IMG/VR virus record: IMGVR_UViG_3300028569_000020 | Span: 30,543-94,542 of that record | From: a virus | Direction: 5' to 3' (one strand) | Length of the DNA stretch: 64,000 bases | Shown here: piece by piece, positions 42,249 through 50,782 of the stretch | Numbering within the stretch: position 1 is the first letter of the stretch | Layout of the letters: every line of letters starts with the position of its first letter | Translations under genes and position numbers: made by a program | The notes under the pieces: generated by a model | The model's input: the letters and a program-made list of their open reading frames with translations, nothing else | What the model was told of the DNA's origin: nothing | Database searches by the model: none

Positions 42249-42559
42249 TGAATTGGAAATATAATGAAGAACAAATTTTAAAAGATATTGAGGATTATGT
42301 AATTAGCACATATAGCAGTCACTACTGTGGAAGTAACGAGGCATATAAAGATATTCAAACAATTGATTTGATGGCAGCAAAAGAGCTAGCACCAGATTTT
42401 TGTCAGGCGAATATTCTTAAGTATGGCTCACGTTATGGAGCAAAAAGTGGGCACAACAAAAAAGACTTGCTAAAAGTCATACATTATGCTATGCTGTTAC
42501 TACACTTCGATTCGCACTACACACGAATCGATAATGGATTATCCGAATTTAAATTATGA
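42248..42559 (+). CDS. DUF3310-like small protein
   Basis: 103 residues. The segment DFCQANILKYGSRYGAKSGH followed by NKKDLLKVIHYAMLLL matches the N-x2-KY-x2-R-x2-K-x5-DL-x-K pattern of DUF3310 (often labelled SaV-like or nucleotide kinase-like in phages). Function not established. It is nested between cobS and the sliding clamp with start/stop overlaps on both sides, so it is expressed with the replisome genes. Confidence 0.65.
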   Translation: MNWKYNEEQILKDIEDYVISTYSSHYCGSNEAYKDIQTIDLMAAKELAPDFCQANILKYGSRYGAKSGHNKKDLLKVIHYAMLLLHFDSHYTRIDNGLSEFKL

Positions 42560-43218
42560 GTACTGTTGCACTTTCCAAGACTACCATTGACATTCTAAAA
42601 AACTTCTGCACAATTAATACTTCGATTGTGATTAAAGAAGGAAACATTCTTCGCACTATGAGTAATGAAGAAAATATTCTTGCTTCTGTAACAGTAGAAG
42701 AAAGTTTTCCTCAAACTTTTGCTATCTATGATCTTAGTCAGTTTCTTGCTGGCTTGTCCTTATTTGACAGTCCAAGTTTAGTATTTGATAATGAAGATTA
42801 TCTTACTATTAAATCTGGTCGTAGTCGTGTGAAATATTATTTCAGTGATCCTGAAATTACACTGAAAACTGCTCCTGATAAAAAGGTAAATTATCCAGGA
42901 TCTGATGTTACATTTTCTTTGACAGCAAACGATATTTTATCACTCAACAAAGCATCTAACGTATATAAACTTCCTGATTTTGTTATCGATACAGATGAAG
43001 AAATTTTATTATCTGTTAGAGATTTAGAAAATGATACCTCACATGTTTATGATATTACTGTAAACGGTGAGTTTGATGGAAAACATAATCTTCATCTTAA
43101 AGTAGAAAATCTTAGATTGATGTCTGGTGATTATAACGTGGGCGCATCTAAACATTCAATTACAGAATGGAAGCATACTAACTTTGACTTGACTTACTAT
43201 ATTGCTTTGGAGCCTTGA
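42556..43218 (+). CDS. gp45: Sliding clamp gp45
   Basis: 220 residues (T4 228). Clamp-fold pattern with MSNEENILASVTVEESFPQT, YDLSQFLAGLSLFD and the terminal LTYYIALEP. The trimer tethers gp43 and also activates gp55-dependent late transcription. It starts the gp45-gp44-(dam)-gp62-regA replication operon, each gene overlapping the next. Assignment rests on position, size and conserved start (TIDILKNFCTINTSIVIKEG). Confidence 0.92.
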   Translation: MSTVALSKTTIDILKNFCTINTSIVIKEGNILRTMSNEENILASVTVEESFPQTFAIYDLSQFLAGLSLFDSPSLVFDNEDYLTIKSGRSRVKYYFSDPEITLKTAPDKKVNYPGSDVTFSLTANDILSLNKASNVYKLPDFVIDTDEEILLSVRDLENDTSHVYDITVNGEFDGKHNLHLKVENLRLMSGDYNVGASKHSITEWKHTNFDLTYYIALEP

Positions 43219-44159
43219 TGAAAAATTTCCTGTGGGTGGAGGAATATCGTCCTCATACTATTGAAGATTGTATCCTCCCTACTTCGTTAAAGAAAGTATT
43301 TACTGGATTCATTGAGCAAGGAGAGATTTCTAATCTTCTGCTTTCTGGTCCTCCTGGTGTTGGTAAAACTACTGTTGCTAAAGCATTGTGTCAACAACTT
43401 AACTTGAGTTACATTGTTATCAACGGATCAGATGAAGGTCGTTTTCTTGACACTATTAGAACTCGTGTCAAGCAGTTTGCTTCGACTATCAGTATGACGA
43501 GCGGTGGTAAACACAAAGTTGTTATTATCGACGAAGCAGATAATACTACACATGATGTACAGTTATCTCTTCGTGCTTTTATTGAAGAATTTCATAGCAA
43601 CTGCCGTTTTATTTTTACTTGTAACTTCATCAACAAAATTGTAGAGCCTCTTCATTCTCGGTGTACAGTCGTTGACTTTCGTATTAAGAAGGGAGAGGAG
43701 CAGAAGTTACAGGCACAGTTCTTTGACCGCCTTAAGGGCATCCTAGACACCTCTGGTGTGACTTATGATGACAAGGTGGTAGTCAAACTGATTCAGCGTT
43801 ACTATCCAGACTGGCGCCGCCTTCTAAACGAGGCACAGCGCCATTCAGCAGGTGGATCACTTGACACTGCCGTGCTTTGTGACATCGCTGATATTAATTT
43901 AGATGATTTAATTCGTGCAATGAAGAATAAAGAATTCACTACTGTGCGAAAATGGGTAGTTAACAATATGGACAGTGATCCAAATATTATTATTCGTAAA
44001 ATATATAATGCACTAGTTGAGGTTATTGAAGGATCTTCTATTCCTCCTGCTGTGTTGGTGCTTGCTAAGTATCAGTATCAGATTGCGTTTGTAGCTGACC
44101 AAGAGATTAATCTTCTCGCTTGTCTAACTGAGATTATGGTTGAGTGTAAGTTTAAATGA
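43218..44159 (+). CDS. gp44: Clamp loader large subunit gp44
   Basis: 313 residues from ATG 43218; an in-frame TTG at 43215 precedes it but TGATG coupling favours the ATG. AAA+ motifs: Walker A GPPGVGKTT (44-52), Walker B IIDEAD (103-108), SRC sensor at 147-149 (LHSRCTVVDF). With gp62 it opens gp45 and loads it onto primed DNA. A stretch at nt about 43690-43880 has distinctly higher GC than the rest of the gene. Confidence 0.95.
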   Translation: MKNFLWVEEYRPHTIEDCILPTSLKKVFTGFIEQGEISNLLLSGPPGVGKTTVAKALCQQLNLSYIVINGSDEGRFLDTIRTRVKQFASTISMTSGGKHKVVIIDEADNTTHDVQLSLRAFIEEFHSNCRFIFTCNFINKIVEPLHSRCTVVDFRIKKGEEQKLQAQFFDRLKGILDTSGVTYDDKVVVKLIQRYYPDWRRLLNEAQRHSAGGSLDTAVLCDIADINLDDLIRAMKNKEFTTVRKWVVNNMDSDPNIIIRKIYNALVEVIEGSSIPPAVLVLAKYQYQIAFVADQEINLLACLTEIMVECKFK

Positions 44160-45055
44160 GTTCTAAAAAACAACTCAAAACTTGTTTAAGGTATCCTGGC
44201 GGCAAATCTCGTGCTGCTAAATATCTTCTTTCTAAATTTCCAAAAGATATCATTGAATACCGTGAGCCTTTTCTTGGTGGTGGTAGTGTTGCTCTTGCAT
44301 TCTCAAAAAAACATCCACATATCCCTGTGTGGGTGAACGACCTTTATAATCCTTTATATACTTTTTGGTGTATTCTGCGTGATGAAGCAGACGAGCTATG
44401 TGAGTGTATTAAAAGATACAAGGAAGACTACGGCACACCAGATCTCGCTCGTGGTCTTTTTACTCTTATGAAGGATCAACTCAATCATCCAGAGGCAGAA
44501 GATTTTTATCGTGCTGTTGCCTTCTACATTATTAATAAGTGTAGTTTTTCTGGTCTGACTGAATCGTCATCTTTTTCCGAGCAAGCTAGCATCAGTAACT
44601 TCTCAATGAGTGGTATCAATAAACTTTTAAGATATTCTAAACTGATTCAGAATTGGAAGATTACTAACAATAACTACTGGGATATGATGCTGACACCAGC
44701 ACCAGTAAATACATTCTGGTTTTTTGACCCTCCTTATGATATCAAAGATAATCTCTATGGTAACAAGGGAGCTCTTCACAAGGGATTTAATCATCAAGAG
44801 TTTCATGCGTATATGACACAAGGTAATATACAAGATAAGTGGATGATTACATACAACTCAAATCCCACCTTACATGAATGGTATAAAGATTATACTCAAA
44901 CTAAATGGGATTTGACTTATACTATGCGTTCTGTAGGTGACTACATGAATGAGCAAAAAGACCGCGCAGAACTTTTGATTACTAACTATGCCAACACCAA
45001 GCCTATCCGAATATCTGACTTCTGTCAATCAGACGAAGAAGAATATAATAATTGA
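44156..45055 (+). CDS. dam: Dam-type DNA adenine N6-methyltransferase
   Basis: 299 residues. Class alpha N6-adenine MTase: RYPGGKS (12-18), SAM-binding EPFLGGGS (37-44), NDLY (61-64) and catalytic DPPY (191-194, in WFFDPPYDIK). Target would be GATC or similar. It may protect phage DNA from host nucleases or mark it. It is inserted between gp44 and gp62, which are adjacent in T4; its last 68 bases overlap the gp62 start region. Codon use blends with the neighbours. Confidence 0.9.
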   Translation: MSSKKQLKTCLRYPGGKSRAAKYLLSKFPKDIIEYREPFLGGGSVALAFSKKHPHIPVWVNDLYNPLYTFWCILRDEADELCECIKRYKEDYGTPDLARGLFTLMKDQLNHPEAEDFYRAVAFYIINKCSFSGLTESSSFSEQASISNFSMSGINKLLRYSKLIQNWKITNNNYWDMMLTPAPVNTFWFFDPPYDIKDNLYGNKGALHKGFNHQEFHAYMTQGNIQDKWMITYNSNPTLHEWYKDYTQTKWDLTYTMRSVGDYMNEQKDRAELLITNYANTKPIRISDFCQSDEEEYNN

Positions 45056-45374
45056 TAATGAATCAGAAAAAGCATACCCACCTTTTATTATCAACAAGTG
45101 TCTTGCTGCTTTCCATGATACTATTTTATTTTCAAACGAGATGAATATGTATCCTCATCTAGATAAGAAGATGCAGTATGACTTTCTGATAAATAGTATC
45201 AATCCGAGGAAGCGTTTTAGTCCTTGGGAAAGAAAAGCTTTGATCGATAATCTTGAAGTAGTTAAAGAATATTATGGGTATAATACCGATAAAGCTTTAC
45301 AAGCATTAAGAATTCTATCTAAGGATCAACTTGAAGATATTAAACGTTTAGTAAATAAAGGTGGAAAAAAATGA
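44988..45374 (+). CDS. gp62: Clamp loader small subunit gp62
   Basis: 128 residues (T4 187; cyanophage forms are shorter). Recognised by KAYPPFIINKCLAAFHDTIL, FSNEMNMYPHLDKKMQYDFL and RKRFSPWERK. The N-terminal LSEYLTSVNQTKKN, conserved in the family, is encoded inside the 3' end of dam, so ATG 44988 is accepted despite the 68-base overlap. Pairs with gp44. Overlaps regA by a few bases. Confidence 0.88.
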   Translation: MPTPSLSEYLTSVNQTKKNIIIDNESEKAYPPFIINKCLAAFHDTILFSNEMNMYPHLDKKMQYDFLINSINPRKRFSPWERKALIDNLEVVKEYYGYNTDKALQALRILSKDQLEDIKRLVNKGGKK

Positions 45375-45799
45375 CTATTGATGTGGAAGTTAAATGGAAT
45401 CAATCTGATATGATTGAAGTAACTCTTAACGAACCCGATGATTTCTTAAAGGTGAGAGAGACTCTTACTCGTATTGGAGTTGCCTCTCGTAAAGAAAAAA
45501 TTATTTACCAATCATGTCATATCTTACATAAGCAAGGCAAGTATTATATTGTTCACTTCAAGGAGTTGTTTGCTCTTGATGGAAAAAATACTAACCTATC
45601 AGTGAATGATCTTCAACGTAGAAATAGGATTATTCAACTTCTCTCTGATTGGGGATTAGTTACGCTCATCACTCCAGATGCTATTAGTGATGTTGCTCCA
45701 CTCAATCAAATAAAAGTATTAGCTTTCAAAGAAAAAGAAGAATGGACTTTAGAAAGCAAGTATAATATCGGAAGAAAAAAACCAGATGAAAACGGTTAA
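45371..45799 (+). CDS. regA: Translational repressor RegA
   Basis: 142 residues (T4 122). The family is visible in EPDDFLKVRETLTRIGVASR followed by KEKIIYQSCHILHKQGKYYI and VHFKELFALDGK. RegA binds start-codon regions of early phage mRNAs and represses them. It lies in the canonical place after gp62. Extra C-terminal residues (WTLESKYNIGRKKPDENG) extend past T4 RegA. Overlaps the next micro-gene by 14 bases. Confidence 0.93.
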   Translation: MTIDVEVKWNQSDMIEVTLNEPDDFLKVRETLTRIGVASRKEKIIYQSCHILHKQGKYYIVHFKELFALDGKNTNLSVNDLQRRNRIIQLLSDWGLVTLITPDAISDVAPLNQIKVLAFKEKEEWTLESKYNIGRKKPDENG

Positions 45800-45920
45800 A
45801 GTTTTATTCTTAACTCCTGCTAAAAAAGCAGAGTGGTTTATTATTCCGTGGGGAAAATTTTATTTAGATTGGTATCGTAACTTAGGGTATACTATACTGA
45901 TGACCGAAGTAACCGAATAG
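45786..45920 (+). CDS. 44-residue hypothetical protein
   Basis: Starts MKTVKVLFLTPAKKAEWFII and ends ILMTEVTE. Overlaps the regA end by 14 bases in another frame, as do many genes here, and is followed by a promoter region. It is aromatic-rich (three Trp, two Tyr, three Phe in 44 residues). No signal or membrane segment. A real small gene is likely, from position and composition; function unknown. Confidence 0.5.
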   Translation: MKTVKVLFLTPAKKAEWFIIPWGKFYLDWYRNLGYTILMTEVTE

Positions 45921-45965
45921 ATTTGTAGAGAATACCGCCTCAGTTATTTTCAATGTAAAACAATA

Positions 45966-45971
45966 TATAAT
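45966..45971 (+). promoter_or_regulatory. Possible -10 box before hsp20
   Basis: TATAAT in ATATATAATATG. The best -35 candidates (GTTATT or TTATTT) are weak. It lies 58 bases before the hsp20 start. Confidence 0.35.
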
Positions 45972-46029
45972 ATGAAAGAGATGCTTTCGAGGTCTCTTAT
46001 TAACACTCGCTTATTAAAGGAGAACAATT

Positions 46030-46479
46030 ATGAATCCGACTACCTGGCAACTATACGCCCCATTTGGAATAGGATTAGATAGTGTATTCACTCGTCTTGA
46101 CTCAATGTCAACTCATAACACAAACTACCCACCATACAACATCATCAAAAACGATGCCGCTAATTACGAAATTGAAATCGCTCTGGCTGGATTTAAAGCA
46201 GAGGAGATCGAAATATCTACAGAACAGAACATTCTCCGAATTGCCTCTAGGGTTGAGAAACGAGATTCTGAAAGAACATATTTACATAAAGGACTTTCCA
46301 AACGCTCGTTCTCAAATACCTGGCAACTTGGTGATGATGTTAGAGTATCCTCTGTAGATTTTGCTGATGGGTTATTGAAAATTTCATTAGAAAAAATTAT
46401 TCCAGAGCATCAGAAGAGAACAATTTACGATATTGGAAAACCAAAAAAACAATTTTTGGTAGAAGAAATAGGATGCTAA
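46030..46479 (+). CDS. hsp20: Small heat shock protein Hsp20
   Basis: 149 residues. Alpha-crystallin domain from about 35 to 138: YNIIKNDAANYEIEIALAGF, then KAEEIEISTEQNILRIASRV, and the family signature region with FADGLLKISLEKIIPE. An I-x-I/V-like tail is not obvious (KKQFLVEEIGC). ATP-independent holdase; present in nearly all T4-like cyanophages. Preceded by a strong AAAGGAG ribosome site. Its own upstream promoter-like box and the following terminator make it a near-independent unit. Confidence 0.92.
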   Translation: MNPTTWQLYAPFGIGLDSVFTRLDSMSTHNTNYPPYNIIKNDAANYEIEIALAGFKAEEIEISTEQNILRIASRVEKRDSERTYLHKGLSKRSFSNTWQLGDDVRVSSVDFADGLLKISLEKIIPEHQKRTIYDIGKPKKQFLVEEIGC

Positions 46480-46493
46480 AAGAAATGTATTAT

Positions 46494-46501
46494 AATAAAT
46501 A
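46494..46501 (+). promoter_or_regulatory. Late promoter octamer AATAAATA
   Basis: Within TATAATAAATA (46491-46501), the only intergenic late octamer inside the replication block. A terminator follows 34 bases later, so its transcript would be short unless it reads through. Confidence 0.45.
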
Positions 46502-46506
46502 ATAAC

Positions 46507-46579
46507 GGCTACCCCTTTTCTATCGTTGTCGCTTGGAGTTGATGCTGGCAAAATCCAGCCTTGACTCCCTTTTCTTTTT
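46507..46579 (+). ncRNA. Candidate short late RNA ending in the 46.5 kb terminator
   Basis: Bounded by the predicted start of the 46494 octamer and a strong hairpin/T-tract terminator, about 73 nt, with no ORF. The 5' part (to about 46534) is single-stranded by eye and C/T-rich. Could be a regulatory RNA or only a leader. Not matched to any known family. Confidence 0.3.
46535..46579 (+). terminator. Terminator overlapping a promoter
   Basis: GGAGTTGATGCTGG (46535-46548) pairs with CCAGCCTTGACTCC (46555-46568) with two G-U pairs and one mismatch; loop CAAAAT; then CTTTTCTTTTT-type tract to 46579. Confidence 0.75.
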
Positions 46580-46589
46580 ATGATATAAT
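46561..46589 (+). promoter_or_regulatory. Sigma70-type promoter in the terminator 3' arm
   Basis: TTGACT (46561-46566), 17-bp spacer, TATAAT (46584-46589) with an extended TG at 46581-46582. The -35 is entirely inside the hairpin's 3' arm. Drives the 46611-46918-gp43 group. Confidence 0.75.
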
Positions 46590-46610
46590 AAGAGCACCCT
46601 TTAAAATATT

Positions 46611-46952
46611 ATGATTCCTAGAATTTTAGTTACAAACATTGGAGAAAGAATTATTGCTGGTGTATCTGAAGTTAAAGATAGCACAACCGATAAAAATCTT
46701 TGCTTACTTATTAAATGCCCTTATATTCTTTTTGTGAATCCTAAAGAAGATAACCCAACCGAATATTCGGTCAGCTTTAATAAGTGGAATCCATTCTCTT
46801 CTGACAATAAATTTCATATTCCTTATCAGTATATTGTCTCATTAGGAGAAGTTGAAGAAGATCTGTTAAAAGTTTATTTGCAAAAATTTGGTGAAGAATT
46901 ATATGGAGGCGAAGAAAATGTTGAATCCGAAGTTGATATTACTGAAGAGTAA
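46611..46952 (+). CDS. Sm/SH3-like barrel small protein
   Basis: 113 residues. The N-terminal LVTNIGERIIAGVSEVKDST and LLIKCPYILFVNP follow the strand pattern also seen at 34842 and 46918. The middle WNPFSSDNKFHIPYQYIVSL ends in a strand, then an acidic tail. It is the first gene after a strong sigma70-type promoter and directly upstream of the DNA polymerase genes. A regulatory or RNA-binding role for the replication group is possible but unproven. Confidence 0.6.
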   Translation: MIPRILVTNIGERIIAGVSEVKDSTTDKNLCLLIKCPYILFVNPKEDNPTEYSVSFNKWNPFSSDNKFHIPYQYIVSLGEVEEDLLKVYLQKFGEELYGGEENVESEVDITEE

Positions 46953-47289
46953 TGAATCTATTATTGCTGAGGTAGAAGAGTTAGATGTAGAAATTGGATT
47001 ACCTGATTGCAAGTTAATTAATCCGTTTGTTGTTAGCACCGATTACATTTATGAAGGCGAGGAAAGGTGGATTGCAAATTTACCTGCAGATGATATAATT
47101 GGCAAACCTTGCCAAAAGAGAGTTGCGCTTGAGCGTTGGCCGTGGTATACTGATCAAAGAGAAATTGTTTTCATCTCGGATAATATTTTGACTATTCTTA
47201 GTCCTAATGCCGAATTGTTAAAAGCATATATCGATGTGATACCACCAGAGCAACTACAGGAGACTGAAGAAACTGATGAAATTTTATAA
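46918..47289 (+). CDS. Sm/SH3-like barrel small protein
   Basis: 123 residues from ATG 46918, chosen because GGAGG sits eight bases upstream; earlier in-frame TTG/ATG codons at 46888/46903 are less likely. The N-terminus LILLKSNESIIAEVEELDVE is paralogous to the 46611 and 34842 proteins. It continues with WPWYTDQREIVFISDNILTI, a second strand pair, and an acidic tail. Overlaps the 46611 gene by 35 bases and gp43 by 14. Function unknown. Confidence 0.6.
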   Translation: MLNPKLILLKSNESIIAEVEELDVEIGLPDCKLINPFVVSTDYIYEGEERWIANLPADDIIGKPCQKRVALERWPWYTDQREIVFISDNILTILSPNAELLKAYIDVIPPEQLQETEETDEIL

Positions 47290-49768
47290 GAATATTGAGC
47301 AAGTAGGCAATAAAATTTTAATTCGTGCTCAGGAAAACGGCACAGATGTAATGTATAGAGAGGAGTTTAATCCCTCTCTTTTTGTTTCTTCAGACAAAGA
47401 ATCAGATTATAAAAGTCTTGATGGTAGAAACCTACGTCGTATACAACCTGGCACTATTGCTGATTGCAGACAATTTGTTAATCAATACGAAGGAGTTGAA
47501 GAATTTGAAATTCATGGAAATACTAGGTATTTGTATCAATATATAAATGAAAAATATCCAAGTGATGAGATCAAATATGATTCTTCTTTAATCCGAGTAT
47601 TCACACTTGATATTGAAACAGGTGCTGAAAATGGATTTCCAAATATCGAAACTGCAGATCAAGAGATTCTGCTTATTTCTTTACGTGATTCTTTTACAAA
47701 TCGTATTGTTGTCTGGGGATCAAAAAGCTTTACGAATGAAGATAAACAAGTTGATTACATGCATTGTGACAACGAAATAAAACTTCTTTCTTGCTTTCTC
47801 AAATGGTGGCAGGAAAATACACCTGATGTTGTAACTGGTTGGAATATACAACTATTTGATATTCCATACATCTGCAATCGCATGAATCGTATTCTTGGAG
47901 AAAAACATACGAAATTACTTTCTCCTTGGAAATTAGTTTCTGGTCGTGAAATTTATATCAAGGGGCGTAAAAACTTTGCGTATGATATTACAGGTGTTGC
48001 TTGTTTAGATTATCTTGAGTTGTATAAGAAGTTTACTTATACCAATCAAGAGTCATATCGTCTCGATCATATTGCTTCTGTAGAACTTGATGCTAAGAAA
48101 CTTGATCACTCTGAGTTTGATACCTTTAAGGAATTCTATACTAAAGATTGGGATAAGTTTGTTAAGTATAATATAATTGACGTGCGTCTTGTAGATCAGT
48201 TAGAAGATAAAATGAAGTTGATTGAGCTTGCGTTTACTATGGCATATGATGCCAAGGTAAATTATGAGGATGTATATTCTCAGGTGCGTATGTGGGATAA
48301 TATTATCTACATCTATCTTGATAAGATGAAGATTGCTATTCCACCAAAACATCAATCTTCAAAAAACGCTCAGTATGCTGGTGCTTACGTTAAAGAACCA
48401 GTGCCTGGTATGTATGACTGGGTAGTTTCGTTTGACCTTAACTCTCTATATCCGCATTTGATTATGCAGTATAATCTTTCTCCTGAGACGCTGCTGCCTC
48501 ACCGCAGTAGCGTCAACGTGGATATGCTACTGGATAAAGCGTTTGATACTTCAGACCTCTCAGGGGAGACCCTGTGTGCCAACGGGACGCACTACACCAC
48601 CAAGCACGAAGGGTTTCTTCCCAAGCTGATGAAGAAGATATACGAAGATCGCACCATCTATAAAAAGAAGATGCTTGCTGCTAAACAGCAGTATGAAAAC
48701 AAACCAACGATTGAGTTGAAGAAAGAGATTTCTCGTTGTAACAACATTCAGATGGCACGTAAGATTCAACTCAACTCTGCCTATGGCGCGATTGGTAACG
48801 AGCACTTTCGTTATTACAAACTTGAAATCGCTGAAGCAATCACACTATCAGGTCAGCTTGCTATTCGCTGGATTGGTAATAAGATGAATGCTTATCTGAA
48901 TAAGATTCTAAAAACAAAAGGTGCTGACTATGTTATTGCTTCTGACACTGATTCTATGTATCTTAATCTGGGTCCTTTGGTTGACAAGATATACAAAGGC
49001 AGAGAGAAAACTCCTGAAGGCATTGTCTCGTTCCTTGATAAGATCTGTGCTGTGGAACTTGAAAAGTATATTGAAGATTCTTACAAAGAATTGGCAGAAT
49101 ACCTCAACGCCTACGCACAGATGATGACAATGAAGCGAGAGAATATTGCCGAGCGTGGTTTCTGGACCGCCAAGAAACGCTATGTTCTTAACGTATGGGA
49201 TAGTGAAGGTGTGCGTTATAACGCAGCAAAGATGAAAATCTGTGGTATGGAAACCGCAAGGTCTTCCACTCCTTCTTACTTTAGAGACAAGCTGATACAA
49301 GCATACACAATTATCATTACAAAAACAAATGATGAGTTGATTGAGTTTATCGATAACATCAAAGATGACACTAAAGACCAGAACTATCTCAACATTGCTT
49401 TTCCTCGTGGTTGTAATGGGTTACAAAAATATAAAAAAAATAATGGTGTCTATGCTAAAGGTTGCCCTATTCAGGTGCGTGGTGCTTTGCTGTATAACTA
49501 TCATATAAAAAATAAAAACTTAGAGCACAAGTATCCGTTGATTCAAGAAGGAGAAAAAATTAAATTTTTGTATTTAAAAACGCCAAATCCTATTGGAGAA
49601 AATACTATTGCTTTTTTTCAAAGACTTCCTAATGAGTTTAATTTGGAGAAGTATGTTGATTACTCCACACAGTTTGAAAAATCATTTCTCGAACCACTGA
49701 AAACTGTGCTAGAATGTATTGGATGGCAATACGAACGTCGTGGTTCGCTTACAAGTTTCTTTAGTTGA
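47276..49768 (+). CDS. gp43: DNA polymerase gp43 (family B)
   Basis: 830 residues (T4 898). Exonuclease motif I D112-I-E114 (TLDIETG), the same positions as in T4; motif II D195 (WNIQLFDIP); motif III YNIIDVRLVD. Polymerase motif A DLNSLYPHLI, motif B KIQLNSAYGA, motif C D557-T-D559 (SDTDSMYL). The C-terminal GSLTSFFS resembles the clamp-binding peptide of T4 gp43. A higher-GC patch lies at nt about 48480-48620. Undivided, no intron or intein. Confidence 0.97.
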   Translation: MKFYKNIEQVGNKILIRAQENGTDVMYREEFNPSLFVSSDKESDYKSLDGRNLRRIQPGTIADCRQFVNQYEGVEEFEIHGNTRYLYQYINEKYPSDEIKYDSSLIRVFTLDIETGAENGFPNIETADQEILLISLRDSFTNRIVVWGSKSFTNEDKQVDYMHCDNEIKLLSCFLKWWQENTPDVVTGWNIQLFDIPYICNRMNRILGEKHTKLLSPWKLVSGREIYIKGRKNFAYDITGVACLDYLELYKKFTYTNQESYRLDHIASVELDAKKLDHSEFDTFKEFYTKDWDKFVKYNIIDVRLVDQLEDKMKLIELAFTMAYDAKVNYEDVYSQVRMWDNIIYIYLDKMKIAIPPKHQSSKNAQYAGAYVKEPVPGMYDWVVSFDLNSLYPHLIMQYNLSPETLLPHRSSVNVDMLLDKAFDTSDLSGETLCANGTHYTTKHEGFLPKLMKKIYEDRTIYKKKMLAAKQQYENKPTIELKKEISRCNNIQMARKIQLNSAYGAIGNEHFRYYKLEIAEAITLSGQLAIRWIGNKMNAYLNKILKTKGADYVIASDTDSMYLNLGPLVDKIYKGREKTPEGIVSFLDKICAVELEKYIEDSYKELAEYLNAYAQMMTMKRENIAERGFWTAKKRYVLNVWDSEGVRYNAAKMKICGMETARSSTPSYFRDKLIQAYTIIITKTNDELIEFIDNIKDDTKDQNYLNIAFPRGCNGLQKYKKNNGVYAKGCPIQVRGALLYNYHIKNKNLEHKYPLIQEGEKIKFLYLKTPNPIGENTIAFFQRLPNEFNLEKYVDYSTQFEKSFLEPLKTVLECIGWQYERRGSLTSFFS

Positions 49769-49774
49769 GGTATT

Positions 49775-50782
49775 ATGAGTTTTTTACAATCTGTTATTAA
49801 GGAGTTAGATAATGAACACGCAAATATAGTTGAAGATTCTATTGTATGCAAAACATTTGTGGACACTGGCAGTTACATACTGAATGCTCTTATTAGCGGA
49901 AGTATCTTTGGTGGGTTACCATCAAATAAAATTACTGCTTTAGCAGGAGAATCAGGCACAGGTAAAACATTCTTTGCTCTATCACTTGTTAAAAACTTTC
50001 TTGATACTAATCCAGAAGCGCAAGTAATATATTTTGAATCAGAATCAGCTATTGAAAAAGATATGTTGTCTGAGCGTGGTATTGATATCAAACGAGTTGG
50101 GTTGGTGCCTGTTACCACAGTACAAGAGTTTCGCACTCAGAGTATCAAAGTAGTAGATCAGTATATGAAACTTAAGAAGGAGGCTAGACCTCCATTGCTT
50201 TTTGTGCTAGACTCTTTGGGAATGCTGTCAACTACCAAAGAAGTGCAGGATGCTACTGATGGTAAAGAAACTCGTGACATGACTCGTGCTCAGGTTATCA
50301 AATCTATCTTTAGAATCCTATCACTTAAACTAGGTCAAGCTGAGATTCCACTGATTGTTACTAATCATACATATGAAGTAGTCGGTGCTTATGTGCCAAC
50401 CAAAGAAATGGGCGGCGGCAGTGGTCTGAAGTATTCTGCTTCTAGTATTCTTTTCCTTTCTAAAAAGAAAGAGAAAGATGGCACTGAAGTTATCGGTAAC
50501 ATCATCAAAGTCAAGGCACAGAAGTCACGCTTCACCAAAGAAAACTCGTTAATAGAAACAAGGTTATATTATGATTCACGAGGTCTTGATAAGTATTATG
50601 GATTATTAGAGTTGGGTGAGAAGCATGGAGTATTTGAGAGAGTAGGTAATCGTATTAAAGTTGGTGAGGCTAATGTATATCCTTCAGTCATTTATAAAGA
50701 ACCTGAAAAATATTTCACTCCAGAAATCTTACAAGCATTAGATGAATGTGCCAAGAAAGAGTTTTTGTATGGTAGTGAATAA
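49775..50782 (+). CDS. uvsX: RecA-like recombinase UvsX
   Basis: 335 residues (T4 391). Walker A GESGTGKT at 58-65, Walker [13 protein letters not shown], and loop region [13 protein letters not shown]. It performs strand invasion with UvsY. Six bases after gp43, overlapping gp41 by one base (TAATG). The C-terminal ~50 residues present in T4 are shortened, as in other cyanophage UvsX. Confidence 0.95.
   Translation: MSFLQSVIKELDNEHANIVEDSIVCKTFVDTGSYILNALISGSIFGGLPSNKITALAGESGTGKTFFALSLVKNFLDTNPEAQVIYFESESAIEKDMLSERGIDIKRVGLVPVTTVQEFRTQSIKVVDQYMKLKKEARPPLLFVLDSLGMLSTTKEVQDATDGKETRDMTRAQVIKSIFRILSLKLGQAEIPLIVTNHTYEVVGAYVPTKEMGGGSGLKYSASSILFLSKKKEKDGTEVIGNIIKVKAQKSRFTKENSLIETRLYYDSRGLDKYYGLLELGEKHGVFERVGNRIKVGEANVYPSVIYKEPEKYFTPEILQALDECAKKEFLYGSE

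Noticed and set aside
46507-46579. tRNA-like fold in the hsp20-46611 gap
   Set aside because: No acceptor stem/T-arm combination or GTTC-type T-loop could be drawn; it reads as a terminator with a leader.
48908-49300. Minus-strand 130-codon ORF opposite gp43
   Set aside because: Lies opposite motif C and other conserved polymerase sequence, no upstream signals, all other genes are on the + strand.
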